This document shows, piece by piece, positions 25,419-35,020 of a DNA stretch of 64,000 nt. Location of the stretch: NCBI GenBank assembly GCA_015350385.1, contig WNKI01000001.1:7837433-7901432 (forward strand), written 5' to 3'. The notes beneath the pieces were generated by a model. It worked only from the letters and a program-made list of their open reading frames with translations. It made no database searches and was not told the origin of the DNA. The DNA is from Aculops lycopersici (lineage: Eukaryota > Arthropoda > Arachnida > Trombidiformes > Eriophyidae). Made by a program: the position numbers and the translations under genes. Every line of letters begins with the position of its first letter. Positions within the stretch are counted from its first letter, which is position 1.

Positions 25419-28400
25419 ATGGGTGCTAATCAAGCAAAGACAACTACCCATAACCATGCGAGGGCATTCAGGTGCCTACCGCCACCCCATCAATTACACC
25501 AATTTCCAAACGATATCAATGGTCATCATCCGCCGCCGGCTCCTCTACACCCACATGCCTATCCACATCCAGCCCATCTAATCTCTGGTCCAATGCCACA
25601 TCCTAGCCACCTGCCGAGACACAACTCAACTGGTCACCCTCACGGGCAAGTAGTGAGCCATCATCAGTATTCACCCAAACATTTGCAGCAGCAGCAGCAG
25701 CAGAGTTTCTATTCAGGCAAGCCAACCATAATGGACCCAGCTACGCTAATGCAGCATCATCATAGTCAGCAACAACAACAAAAGCGTTTACAAATCCAAC
25801 CCAATGAGTATGTCCTTGACCAAGAGGATAACTTTGTCCTCACCTCAAGAGACGAGCTTCATTCTGCCAATATGAATTACTGTGATATGGACGATGAAGA
25901 ACAAAAGCAACAACATTGCAATGCTCAAGGTAGAAACCAACCACTAAACCCAGACGACAACATCGAATTGCCGTTCAGTAGTCAGCAACGTCAGATTATC
26001 CGAGGTCGTCGCGACCAAGATAGTGGTTTAGTCAATGAGCCTGACGACGATGAGTCCGATATAATGGACTTACTGTTGGCGGGCGGTGGCGGCGAAATTT
26101 GTGGAGCCCTACAGAGACCTGTACCTGGTAAAAGATTTACCGGCTCTCAGGCTAGATTTGGCACCGGAAGCGGAAGCAGCGCAGAAAGTAATGGCAAGAA
26201 GTCGTCCATATCATCATCCTACTTAGCAAACTGTCAACAGCAACCTCAACAACAGCACCACCAAGCAACCAGCTCTATTTCTAGCGGTCAATTTGGCAGC
26301 GGTGGCAGAAACAACCAAGTATCAGCCATTAAGTACAATAGAAATATAAGCAGCGGCAACCTTTACAATCCACCAACATCAAGAAACAAATCATCTGATT
26401 GTGAAAACGACTCGCCAAACTCGGAGAATGACTACGATTTTGGAGCCAACAATTCAGGTGATAGTTCGCTTTATGTGGCGCTATATGATTTTAAGTCTGG
26501 TGGTGAGAACCAACTGTCACTAACAAATGGAGAGATTGTGTACATTCGAACCGCTAACAAAAGTGGCGAATGGTGTGAGGCTGTCTCAAAGAGGGGTAAT
26601 GTTGGTTGGGTTCCATCAAACTACATTGCTCCTGTTAGTCTAGAAAAGCACCCTTGGTACCACGGGCAAATCAGCCGCGATACTGCCGAGTACTTTCTTA
26701 GTAGCGGTATCGATGGTAGCTTCCTAGTACGTGATAGTTACACCCACCCAGGATCTCGATCAGTAAGCCTACGATTTGAGGGTAGAGTTTACCATTATCG
26801 TATAAATGAAAGTAACGGCCGCTTTTTTATTACACCAGACTTGTCATTTGGAACACTAGCCAAGCTCATACACCATCACTCAATACACGCCAACGGACTG
26901 ACCACAACCCTTAGGTACCCGGCGCCGCGTCAGATAGATCCAAATACTATCGTTGAGAACCCTATGGCCCAGAATATTGACGCCTGGGAGATGGAAAGGG
27001 ATGAGATTGAGTTTATCTCTCAACTTGGTGTTGGACAATGGGGTGTAGTCAACGAGGCCTTTTATAAGAAACACAATATTAGAGTTGCAGTGAAGATGTT
27101 GAAAGAGGAAATGATGCATTTAGACAAAGAGTTTCTAGAGGAGGCCAAGTTGATGAAGAATATGAGACATCCAAATTTAGTACAACTATTAGGTGTTTGT
27201 ACACGAGATGCTCCAATATATATTGTGACAGAATTTATGACCAAAGGCAACTTGTTGGATTACTTGAGAAACTGCGACCATGATCAAATCAATGGCTTTG
27301 TACTAATGTATATGGCAAGTCAAATTTGCTCTGCAATGTCCTACATGGAATCCATCAATTGTATTCACCGAGATTTGGCAGCTAGAAATTGTTTAGTCAG
27401 TGATAATCATCTCGTCAAGGTGGCGGATTTTGGTTTGACAAGAAATGTCGGGTTGGATGAAATTTATACTGCACCAGTTGGCGCCAAATTCCCCATCAAA
27501 TGGACGGCACCAGAGGGTCTAGCATACAACAAATTCTCCACCAAGTCAGACGTCTGGTCCTTCGGTGTTCTATTATGGGAAATAGCAACCTACGGAATGA
27601 CACCGTATCCAGGCGTCGAGTTATCTGAGGTATTTTACACCCTCAACTCGGGCCATCGAATGGGCAGGCCAACGGGTTGCCCTGAGCCTATTTACCAGCT
27701 CATGCAACAATGTTGGTCTTGGGAGGCAACTGATCGACCTTCATTCCCAAAACTTTATGACGAACTACAATCTCTACTATTGAATCCAAATATTTTTGAC
27801 CTGATTGAGCAACAAGAAGCTTTAGACAAGGAACATTTAGAGCGCGAGCAAGAATTTATGAGGCTCAAAAACATGGGCGAATGTGAACAAAATGATCAAA
27901 TCCTACCCTTGCAAACAAATTTGATCTCATCAAATCATGACTCAGGTATCTCAAGTTCCATAGATCCAACAAATGGCAGTGGAAACCAACGAGACGATAA
28001 TATTATCTCGGCCGTTACAGCTCACGAGACTGCTACCGCAAGCCAACGATCGCCTCCAGTGATTCAAGCAAACAAGCGCTTCTCTCTGGCACAGTTTGAT
28101 CCCAAGTGGGCCATTGAGGCTTTCCACAGACAAAAGAGTGAGCTTGGCACCACAGGTACGCAGGCACTATTGAAGCAAGACTCCCGGAAGTTGACAAGCA
28201 CCTCAACTCGCCGAGTTGCGCCAACACCGCCCAAGAGAACTAGCTCCTATAGAGATCCGGCGTATCAGGAGCAAAACTCAAACGTGCCAACTGCTATCGA
28301 TAGCTCAAGTACCAACTCACCCAATTTGCCTGAGAATGAGTCAACTCAATATGAGAGCGGCGTATCCATGTCAACCAGCAACACTGAAGAAGGAAGTTTG

Positions 28401-28712
28401 TCAAATGCCAACGATGGGTTAGAGAAGATGTTTCAATCATTAAGTCAAGTCAAGTTGACCTGTCAGAAATTCGAAAACCCAAAGAGCAATAACAATAATA
28501 ACAACTTCAGAGTGAAACAGGAAGTTGAGGAGAAGAACAAGTTGTCCACTTTGGGTAGGAGATTTCAATTAGGCCGACAAAAGTCCTCGGAAGAAGGTCA
28601 GTTGTTGCGTCCAAAAGCTACAAGATCGTCTTCCTCAAACAACTACACCAGCAACAACTTTAACCATCAACGCAACATGACCGCTGGTGGCACCACCTCA
28701 ACTGCTTCGTGA
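25419..28712 (+). CDS. Abl: Abl non-receptor tyrosine kinase
   Basis: A 1097-residue single-exon ORF. MGANQ at the N-terminus leaves Gly2 available for myristoylation, as in other Abl proteins. A long His/Gln/Ser-rich region precedes the SH3 domain (about 350-405, ALYDF at 354-358), the SH2 domain (from W413, with FLVRDS) and the kinase (about 528-785). Seen catalytic features are the P-loop at 537-544, Lys559, gatekeeper Thr604, HRDLAARN from His650, DFG at 670-672 and the activation-loop IYTAP followed by GAKFPIKW. The kinase relays signals to cytoskeletal regulators. Oddities: the P-loop reads GVGQWGVV instead of GGGQYGEV, and the ~310-residue tail ends without a recognisable F-actin-binding domain. 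A Pro-rich PTPPKRTSS motif, typical of Abl tails, is present near 28220-28245. Confidence 0.95.
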   Translation: MGANQAKTTTHNHARAFRCLPPPHQLHQFPNDINGHHPPPAPLHPHAYPHPAHLISGPMPHPSHLPRHNSTGHPHGQVVSHHQYSPKHLQQQQQQSFYSGKPTIMDPATLMQHHHSQQQQQKRLQIQPNEYVLDQEDNFVLTSRDELHSANMNYCDMDDEEQKQQHCNAQGRNQPLNPDDNIELPFSSQQRQIIRGRRDQDSGLVNEPDDDESDIMDLLLAGGGGEICGALQRPVPGKRFTGSQARFGTGSGSSAESNGKKSSISSSYLANCQQQPQQQHHQATSSISSGQFGSGGRNNQVSAIKYNRNISSGNLYNPPTSRNKSSDCENDSPNSENDYDFGANNSGDSSLYVALYDFKSGGENQLSLTNGEIVYIRTANKSGEWCEAVSKRGNVGWVPSNYIAPVSLEKHPWYHGQISRDTAEYFLSSGIDGSFLVRDSYTHPGSRSVSLRFEGRVYHYRINESNGRFFITPDLSFGTLAKLIHHHSIHANGLTTTLRYPAPRQIDPNTIVENPMAQNIDAWEMERDEIEFISQLGVGQWGVVNEAFYKKHNIRVAVKMLKEEMMHLDKEFLEEAKLMKNMRHPNLVQLLGVCTRDAPIYIVTEFMTKGNLLDYLRNCDHDQINGFVLMYMASQICSAMSYMESINCIHRDLAARNCLVSDNHLVKVADFGLTRNVGLDEIYTAPVGAKFPIKWTAPEGLAYNKFSTKSDVWSFGVLLWEIATYGMTPYPGVELSEVFYTLNSGHRMGRPTGCPEPIYQLMQQCWSWEATDRPSFPKLYDELQSLLLNPNIFDLIEQQEALDKEHLEREQEFMRLKNMGECEQNDQILPLQTNLISSNHDSGISSSIDPTNGSGNQRDDNIISAVTAHETATASQRSPPVIQANKRFSLAQFDPKWAIEAFHRQKSELGTTGTQALLKQDSRKLTSTSTRRVAPTPPKRTSSYRDPAYQEQNSNVPTAIDSSSTNSPNLPENESTQYESGVSMSTSNTEEGSLSNANDGLEKMFQSLSQVKLTCQKFENPKSNNNNNNFRVKQEVEEKNKLSTLGRRFQLGRQKSSEEGQLLRPKATRSSSSNNYTSNNFNHQRNMTAGGTTSTAS

Positions 28713-29072
28713 GGTCCAAATACAAACCAATCAACTTGATAGCGATTGTTGTCACGTAACTAATTCAGTAACAACAACACAAACAAGAGCGACCACTAAA
28801 AATCTCAGCATCTCACCAAGATTCAACTCAACGAGAGAAATACATGGAAGGAAATGAGTAATAGTAATTTTAATTTGCACAACTAGAGCATACTAAATAC
28901 AGTTGAGTTTTGACAAGTCATCTCTGATATTCCTTTAAGCTTGTATGTGATGTCAAGATCTCCCGGAAATGACTGGACAATACTATTAAAAGTGTATAAT
29001 TTTTAAATTGCTAGTTTTTTTATTGATGCTCACTATATTTACCTCACTGATCAAGTTTTCTACTTCCTCTTC
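28713..29072. other. Abl 3' UTR and shared 3' flank
   Basis: A convergent 3' region between Abl (plus) and the small peptide gene (minus). An ATTAAA lies near 28985 on the plus strand, and a TTTATT near 29018 gives AATAAA on the minus strand; both are candidate polyadenylation signals. No ORF of note. Confidence 0.4.
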
Positions 29073-29288
29073 TTACTCTCTCTTCCTGCACATGCAAACG
29101 TCCTTCTCCTCGTCGATGTAGGCGCTGGCGTACATTGAATCGGGTTGGTGGCCGCAGCAAATGTGACAATCGGCACGAAGACTCACCTGGTTTTTGCATT
29201 GCTCAACAACGAAAAAGTCTCGAGCCCTAGCTATCGATATCATGGCAACCAGGGCAAGCAGAAGTCCAATTAGGTTTTTAGGGTACAT
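29073..29288 (-). CDS. Small secreted cysteine-rich protein A
   Basis: A 71-residue ORF with a clear signal peptide (hydrophobic LIGLLLALVAMISIA, likely cut after ARA). The mature peptide is about 48 residues with six Cys in the order C-x9-C-x2-C-C-x20-C-x-C. The spacing closely matches the protein encoded at 29938-30204, 650 bp away in head-to-head orientation, so the two are probably paralogues. Six cysteines suggest three disulphide bonds and an extracellular role such as an antimicrobial, salivary or effector peptide; no family is recognised and the function is open. The start is the only Met before the signal peptide. Confidence 0.65.
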   Translation of the reverse strand: MYPKNLIGLLLALVAMISIARARDFFVVEQCKNQVSLRADCHICCGHQPDSMYASAYIDEEKDVCMCRKRE

Positions 29289-29937
29289 CTTGAATGGATC
29301 AAAGTTAACAGATCTATCAAATAGATAAAGATGGATAGGATCTAGAATGTATGATTGTAATTAATGTGCTCTTATATGAAAGCGAGCGAAATATCATAAA
29401 ATAGATGTGCTCAGCTATTTTTAGTTGATAGATACATATACGTAATAACAAGAACAGAAAGTTACCTCTTTGTTTGATCCTAGCTAAATTGATTTCGGTG
29501 GATCTTGGATTTTCATCCAATCAGACTGATTGTTCTCAAGCTTTCGTCCGCGATAATTGTAAAGATGCATACAACCTCATCCAGCATTGAAGTAACTTCC
29601 GGCCGAAAATCAGTTGATTGGACAGTTGGCGAGCTTCGAAAATCTATGCTTGAAGTGTATGGTAATAGTTTCAGTGAAGCGAAGTCAGCAACTCAGCTAC
29701 CTGTTCGCGAGCCGGGCAAATCACACTGATCACTCCGACAACTACTGGTCGGTTCTATTTTTGGCCAATGTCAGATCGAGCTCCGAGACAAAGCTCGATG
29801 TCTTGTCGTCTGAAATAATCTCGCACTATTCGCATAGTTTTGCAAACGCACTCATTGAATGCAGTATCAGAATCATCAAGAAAATTTTAAACCAATTCAA
29901 TTCAATCTTAAAGAAAACTAAACCCAATCTAAACACC
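29289..29937. promoter_or_regulatory. Shared intergenic region between the two cysteine-rich peptides
   Basis: About 650 bp between divergent start codons, so it must contain both promoters and 5' leaders. An open frame runs upstream of 29938 from 29614, but it has no signal peptide or conserved residues and is treated as leader. A CTACCTGT (ACAGGTAG on the other strand) lies at 29697-29704. No TATA box was assigned. Confidence 0.4.
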
Positions 29938-30204
29938 ATGCAATTCAAGCTGTTCCTCGTCCTCGCCGTCGTGGTCGTTTCCGTCCTGACATCATTCGTT
30001 GAAGCCGAAGAAATCTTGAACGATGAGGTCTGCAAGATTCATAAGTACAGCCTCGCATGTGGATCGTGCTGCACCGGCAACGGATTCAACACTTGGGAGT
30101 TCAAACCTTCAGGGGGGCCTCGATGCGTCTGTAAACTACATTACGTCCAGTTACCGAGTGCGAAAAAATCGCTATTCTCGCTTTTCTCTCACAAGGCAGA
30201 GTAG
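29938..30204 (+). CDS. Small secreted cysteine-rich protein B
   Basis: An 88-residue product when started at the Met of MQFKLFLV, which opens a strong signal peptide ending near SFVEA. The frame is open further upstream but without coding features. The mature part has six Cys, C-x8-C-x2-C-C-x17-C-x-C, nearly the pattern of protein A at 29073-29288, followed by a ~24-residue tail with Ser, Lys and Phe. Two overlapping AATAAA signals follow at 30250-30259, about 45 nt after the stop. Likely an extracellular disulphide-rich peptide and paralogue of A; the family is not recognised. Confidence 0.7.
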   Translation: MQFKLFLVLAVVVVSVLTSFVEAEEILNDEVCKIHKYSLACGSCCTGNGFNTWEFKPSGGPRCVCKLHYVQLPSAKKSLFSLFSHKAE

Positions 30205-30249
30205 ATAGGCACGACTTTTAATTGGGTGAAGTTGTGTTGAAACCGAAAA

Positions 30250-30259
30250 AATAAATAAA
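30250..30259 (+). terminator. Overlapping polyadenylation signals
   Basis: AATAAATAAA lies about 45 nt downstream of the stop codon of cysteine-rich protein B and is the expected cleavage/polyadenylation signal for that transcript. Confidence 0.6.
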
Positions 30260-30441
30260 AAATATGATCACCTAGATTTTGTGCTGTATTGTGTTCTGGC
30301 GAATCTCATTCAATCTTGTTGTTAGTTAGATATGATCATTGATCACCTATTCTCTTACTGCGAATAATGGCGAATGCCCATATGAGACGAATGGCAGTGG
30401 ATCATTTGTTACACGAGTCAAGCGAAAGTGCAAAAAATTTC

Positions 30442-30513
30442 CTCCCGGACCGGGAATCGAACCCGGGTCTCCTCGGTGACAGCGAGAGATACTGGCCACT
30501 ATACTATCCGGGA
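30442..30513 (-). tRNA. tRNA-Asp (GTC)
   Basis: Read on the minus strand, the 72-nt element begins TCCCGGA and ends with the complementary TCCGGGA plus a G discriminator. It has a D-arm with TAGTATAGTGG, an anticodon stem TCTCG/CGAGG closed with one wobble pair, the loop CTGTCAC giving anticodon GTC, and a T-arm with GGTTCGATTCC, which also serves as the B box. There is no intron and CCA is not encoded, as usual for eukaryotes. The similarity to canonical tRNA-Asp is strong. It lies between the cysteine-rich peptide and EMC7 genes. Confidence 0.95.
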
Positions 30514-30668
30514 ATCACATGATAGCTGTGCGACGCGTTTTCATGTCTTCCATGTGACTTTGCCGACAACCGCGACATTAAAATTCGCCGCCTCATTTGG
30601 TGATGCATAGACAATCCATTCACCATAGTCATTTGTGTAATATTCCAAAGCCAAACAAATACTTCGAA

Positions 30669-31469
30669 ATGCATTTCCTATTTGAACCCAGAAATATTGT
30701 TATACTTCTAGTCGTCATATTACAATTAGTATTTGCAGCAGTAGGATCTGCAGATGATGCTAGAAACGATACAACAAAACCCGACCAATCCAATAGCTCA
30801 CGGCCCTCTCAATTGCATAATAGATGCAATCTCAAATTAAACAAGATAACTGGAACCATCCAAGCACTTCAACACGATGACATATCAAACCTACGAATGT
30901 CTCTGATGAATACAAAGATCTTAATCAACTATGGACAATATATCGCCTACCCCAAAGATGATGGCACGTTTGAAGTTGACAATATACCCTCCGATTCTTA
31001 TGTGGTTGAGGTTGCCCATCCAAAGTATGTTTACGAGCCGTTCCGTGTCGACATTACCAGCAAAGGCAAGATGAGAGCTCGGAGAGTTAATTACATACAA
31101 CCATCTCTAGTTCAAACTGTCGATTATCCTCTTGTATTCAGGCCTAAAAGTTTACATAACTACTTCTTGGCCAGAGAAACATGGCGCATTCAAGACATTC
31201 TACTCAATCCCATGGTCCTCATGATGGCGGTTCCTATGCTTATTATTTGGCTTCTACCCAAGATGTCCAACCCACAAGAGGCTCAAGCTCAACGAGAGGC
31301 AATGCAAATGCCAGAATACAATGTACCTGAGCTATCCGAGATGATGACTAGCATGTTCGGTCAAGGTAGTCAAGGATCGACCGGTGGTAATCAACAGTCT
31401 GGCTCTAGTGGAGGTGGACAACAGCAAGCTATAACTTCAGGTCGCCAGGACAAGAAAAAACGAAGATGA
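30669..31469 (+). CDS. EMC7: ER membrane protein complex subunit 7
   Basis: A 266-residue protein when started at MHFLFEP, which opens a signal peptide (IVILLVVILQLVFAAVGSA); the frame is open 24 codons further up. A beta-sandwich lumenal domain contains KITGTIQ, the DGTFEVDNIPSDSYVVEV segment typical of EMC7 and a YPLVFRPK segment. It is followed by one membrane span (LLNPMVLMMAVPMLIIWLLPKM) and a cytosolic tail rich in Gly, Gln and Ser ending in KKKRR. EMC7 is a lumenal/membrane subunit of the EMC insertase, which inserts tail-anchored and multispan proteins. The gene is convergent with CNNM, 295 bp away. Confidence 0.92.
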   Translation: MHFLFEPRNIVILLVVILQLVFAAVGSADDARNDTTKPDQSNSSRPSQLHNRCNLKLNKITGTIQALQHDDISNLRMSLMNTKILINYGQYIAYPKDDGTFEVDNIPSDSYVVEVAHPKYVYEPFRVDITSKGKMRARRVNYIQPSLVQTVDYPLVFRPKSLHNYFLARETWRIQDILLNPMVLMMAVPMLIIWLLPKMSNPQEAQAQREAMQMPEYNVPELSEMMTSMFGQGSQGSTGGNQQSGSSGGGQQQAITSGRQDKKKRR

Positions 31470-31764
31470 CCCTTTTGCAATGCTGAGGTTAGTTTAGGAT
31501 TAAATTTATTGTAACTATGTATAAATTTAGATTATATTGTGGGAAATAGTTGATAAATATTGATCGGATAATGCTGTGCATATTGGTATACACAGCATCA
31601 TTTGCATCGTCTATTAAAATTTAGATAGTTTGTCTCTCATTCCTTCTCTGTCCTAAATGATCTGAGGACAAACAAATTCAACAATTGAGTGTGAAAAGCT
31701 GACCTTTAAAGTCTCTGCCACAACGATAAAACAAAACTCAGCATATCGGTGCCACGACCCAGAT
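31470..31764. other. Convergent 3' region with a stem-loop
   Basis: A 295-bp gap between the stops of EMC7 (plus) and CNNM (minus). It contains an inverted repeat at 31571-31598 with 12-base arms, a TTGG loop and one mismatch; on the minus-strand RNA that position is a G-U wobble, so the hairpin would be more stable in the CNNM transcript. A TTTATT near 31508 gives AATAAA on the minus strand. Confidence 0.5.
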
Positions 31765-34422
31765 CTAACTTGCTGAGTCATTTCTGAAAGTCTCCAGGGC
31801 GATCGAGGGTGCGTTTGTCTGAAGCAATGGAACCTCGATGGAGTCTTCCGTGTATCTACTATCGCCGGTCGATGCTCGTTCGAGTTGAGTTGCCTTCAAG
31901 GCAGTGAGATAGTCATTGCGTGTAACCTTGAGGTATGAGGTTGTTGCAATGATGTCCACTGTATAGTCAGGTATAAAGTATTGCAGGCCTCTCTCGGTTA
32001 TAACCTCACCTGTCGGGCCGATGTTAGTTGATATTTGAGTGGAGGTCGTTGGTGTTTGCTCAACATCGGCCACCTTCTTAGTGGATAAAACTAGCTTGGC
32101 TAGACTTTCACGTCTGCTCAAGACCTTCATGGTTGACTCTTTTCTAGCTGGCGATGTATTCTCCAGGTTTGTCTGGGCAGCAGCAGCATCGTTCTCAATT
32201 TCATTCAAAGTTTGAGGGTAGAGTGCTGGCTTACCAAACACCATGAACGGGCCACCATCTGAGCTCAGCTGCTCTTGACCACAGATAACATGAACACGAC
32301 CCTCTAAGACCATGATGAAGTAGTCGGCTGGCATGCCAGCTGTATACAAACGCTTCATACTATCATCATCCTCAATCTTGACCTTGTAAAAGATCTTCTG
32401 AGATAGTAGGCGTCTGAGTACATTGTCGCTCAAATGCTCAGGTGAGAATGGTTCCACCTTGGAGGCCAAGTATAAATAGGCGGCCATGCAAAGTTGGGGC
32501 GTTACAACATTGAAACCCGAATCTCCGGTGCCTAGATTGGTGAAATGAGCAAAATCTTGTCTCACTTGAACATCTTTCCTTCTTCTCTTCCTACGATTGT
32601 CCGTCCAAACATCCGTTTCGTCATTGATTTCCATTTGGATGATTTCCTCGATTACGTCCTCCAGTGTCACTATACCTGTGTTCTCATAATATGGATCTTT
32701 ATCGCCATCATTAATCAAGCGTCGCACTATGGCCATATGAGATCTACCCGTCTTGAATTCATTTAATGCAGCATTCAATGTATCATCCTCGAGTAAAAAT
32801 ATTACCGGATGGTTGTAAAAGTTAGTCATGGTTTGAACAGGAGTCTTGTCATCGGGATCCACCAGAGCCAAATCTTTGGCCAACAAAACGGCAACAATAT
32901 TCTTCTCGTCATTTGCCGAGTGAACTGGTATCCTCGAGTAACCTTTGGCCACAATCTCTTGGATTGTATCAAAATCCAAGATTGCATTCTCATTGAGCAT
33001 ATAAACATCCTCTATACGAGTCATCACTTCCTTGATACAGATGTGCTTGATTTTTAAAGCACCGGAAATGATGTTAACCTCGTCAGTTTCTAGATTGTTC
33101 GTATCGCTAGTGATACGAATAAACTCCATCAAACGTTCACGATCGTAGGCGTGACCGATTTCCTCGCCCAGAGCCCAATCTAAACACTTTGAAACTGGAT
33201 ATGATAGTGGAAATGTGATAAACATGCAAAAGTTTGTCAAATGAACCGTCTTGGCTCCAACCGCCAGTCCATGGCGCGAGCAAAAAGCTTGAGGTAGAAT
33301 CTCGCCAAAGAGTACAATAAGAATGGTTGATGTCGTAATGGCAACCAAACCACCAGATAGATCCTCCAAGAAGACTGATATGGTTGAATTGACTAGGGTG
33401 TTCGAGAATAGAATAGAGCATAGGAGATAGTTGCCTCTTCGTCTAACTGGTTCAATGATGCGAGCATAGCGACGCTCATCCTCCGAGCCACATTTCATTA
33501 TAACTTGTAGTTCGTTCTTGTCCAAAGCCATCAAGCCCAAATTCAAACCTGAGAATAAACCCGATAAACCTAATAGACAGGCTATAGTGATGATTTTCAT
33601 GTAAAGTGGTAAAAAGTCCTGATGAACATAGATTCGCATCCATGGCTCTGAACCCTGATGGTACCAATTGGAGTTTTCGGCCGCCTCTCGTACACAAAAA
33701 TACAATGGAATCTTTGCGTTCGTGAATGCTAACTCCAGATTGACCTCTGCAATGTTTGAGCTGATATTGTTTATCTTCAACGACTTAACCCGATCCGTGT
33801 GAGTACAATCATCTCGAGAATACCCCTCGCTTGGCGTCAGGGCAACCGATAGGTTTGAGTGGAGGTTCCGGCCAATTAAGTAAACTTTGGCCAATTCTAA
33901 TACCTTTACGATGATTCCACCATCATCGGTAACCTCGCAAGTGTCACATCTTAGCCCGTAGATAGCCGGCTTCCTAATGCTTGCCGCGAACTCACAATCC
34001 GGATCCTGTGTCCTCTTAACCCTAATAGATGTAAAATTCAAGATTCTAGCTTGTGAATTTGAGTCGGTGGTGGTTTCGTTTTGCCGATCAGCTTTGGTGG
34101 CAGCGCCGACAGTTGGAATTTCAATATCATGTAAAAGTTTTGATGAGTTATTATTACTATTGTTGGATTCAGAGTTGTCCTTCAATTTGATCAGCGCAGG
34201 TAATGAGTTTCCACGCGGCTCAAGACCAACTAGGCTGAGCTCACTTCTTGCTTGTAGATCATTCTCCAATATTCTAAAGTCAGTTGGTGCACCATTCACC
34301 AAAACTGAGCCAACACGAGTGGATTGTTTCAAATTTACAAGTAAATGGTTCTGTTCTACGAGAAACAATAATAGTATAAGGGATAGGACCACAAAACTAG
34401 AGGCCTGTGGGATTTTATACAT
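31765..34422 (-). CDS. CNNM-family divalent metal (Mg2+) transport protein
   Basis: An 885-residue single-exon ORF. The N-terminal hydrophobic segment (residues 8-22) acts as signal peptide, followed by an extracellular beta domain with Cys pairs. The DUF21 membrane domain is at about 271-420 (LSGLFSGLNLGLMALD, LFGEILPQAFCSRHGLAVGA) and the CBS pair at about 465-600 (IKEVMTRIEDVYML, GYSRIPVHS, TGIVTLEDVIEEII). A cyclic-nucleotide-binding-like domain follows at about 625-830, with FMVFGKPAL and FIPDYTVDI. Together these define CNNM (ACDP; unextended in flies), involved in magnesium homeostasis at the plasma membrane. The length is normal for the family. Vertebrate CNNM paralogues 1-4 cannot be distinguished here. 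Confidence 0.93.
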   Translation of the reverse strand: MYKIPQASSFVVLSLILLLFLVEQNHLLVNLKQSTRVGSVLVNGAPTDFRILENDLQARSELSLVGLEPRGNSLPALIKLKDNSESNNSNNNSSKLLHDIEIPTVGAATKADRQNETTTDSNSQARILNFTSIRVKRTQDPDCEFAASIRKPAIYGLRCDTCEVTDDGGIIVKVLELAKVYLIGRNLHSNLSVALTPSEGYSRDDCTHTDRVKSLKINNISSNIAEVNLELAFTNAKIPLYFCVREAAENSNWYHQGSEPWMRIYVHQDFLPLYMKIITIACLLGLSGLFSGLNLGLMALDKNELQVIMKCGSEDERRYARIIEPVRRRGNYLLCSILFSNTLVNSTISVFLEDLSGGLVAITTSTILIVLFGEILPQAFCSRHGLAVGAKTVHLTNFCMFITFPLSYPVSKCLDWALGEEIGHAYDRERLMEFIRITSDTNNLETDEVNIISGALKIKHICIKEVMTRIEDVYMLNENAILDFDTIQEIVAKGYSRIPVHSANDEKNIVAVLLAKDLALVDPDDKTPVQTMTNFYNHPVIFLLEDDTLNAALNEFKTGRSHMAIVRRLINDGDKDPYYENTGIVTLEDVIEEIIQMEINDETDVWTDNRRKRRRKDVQVRQDFAHFTNLGTGDSGFNVVTPQLCMAAYLYLASKVEPFSPEHLSDNVLRRLLSQKIFYKVKIEDDDSMKRLYTAGMPADYFIMVLEGRVHVICGQEQLSSDGGPFMVFGKPALYPQTLNEIENDAAAAQTNLENTSPARKESTMKVLSRRESLAKLVLSTKKVADVEQTPTTSTQISTNIGPTGEVITERGLQYFIPDYTVDIIATTSYLKVTRNDYLTALKATQLERASTGDSRYTEDSIEVPLLQTNAPSIALETFRNDSAS

Positions 34423-35020
34423 CTGTGTGTCGTTGTAGTGGTTCCAGGTGTGTGTTTGGTGATGATTCTATTGTTGTATGAAATATTGATTCTAGTACGT
34501 AAAGCTTGCTAGCTATCTAGCTATTGCTCGCCGCTCTCAGGTAAGGCCTTTGCAGTGTCCTGGATATCGCAAAAAAGTTTTGCTTCTATTTTTGTCCCTC
34601 ACAATGAATGGCTCTATGACTAGACTAACCTAGTGAGTCTAGAGCAAAGTCTGAGACTTTAGGTGAGCGGATATAATAATATAAACAACAAAAATTACAA
34701 AACACAACAATCAATGTGATAAGAATAATAATAAGAATAATGATAAGAAGAATGGAATTGGAAACTAGAAAATCCCTCACCTCAGCTAACAGTGCACAGC
34801 ACAATTATATAGAGGCCAATATATTGAGAGTTTAATATTGAAACAACAACACAAAGCTTGGGGATCTAGTGAAGGATCAAATGTTCTTGCACATAGCGGC
34901 AAGGCGAGGTACGCGCGGCACTAGGCATGCAAGGCGACTATAGCGAGCTGGCTAACGGCAAGTGCGACGCTGGCTATTTAACTTCATGATTGCGTCACCC
35001 TCGCTCGCACGTTTAGGCTG
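34423..35020. other. CNNM upstream region and TRAPPC6 3' flank
   Basis: About 600 bp between two minus-strand genes. It should hold the CNNM promoter/leader and the TRAPPC6 3' UTR. It contains ATAA-rich runs near 34720-34750 and CTAGCT-rich words near 34507-34530. I see no gene. Confidence 0.4.

Noticed and set aside
30428..30610. 60-codon ORF overlapping the tRNA
   Set aside because: It is a reading-frame shadow of the tRNA-Asp gene.
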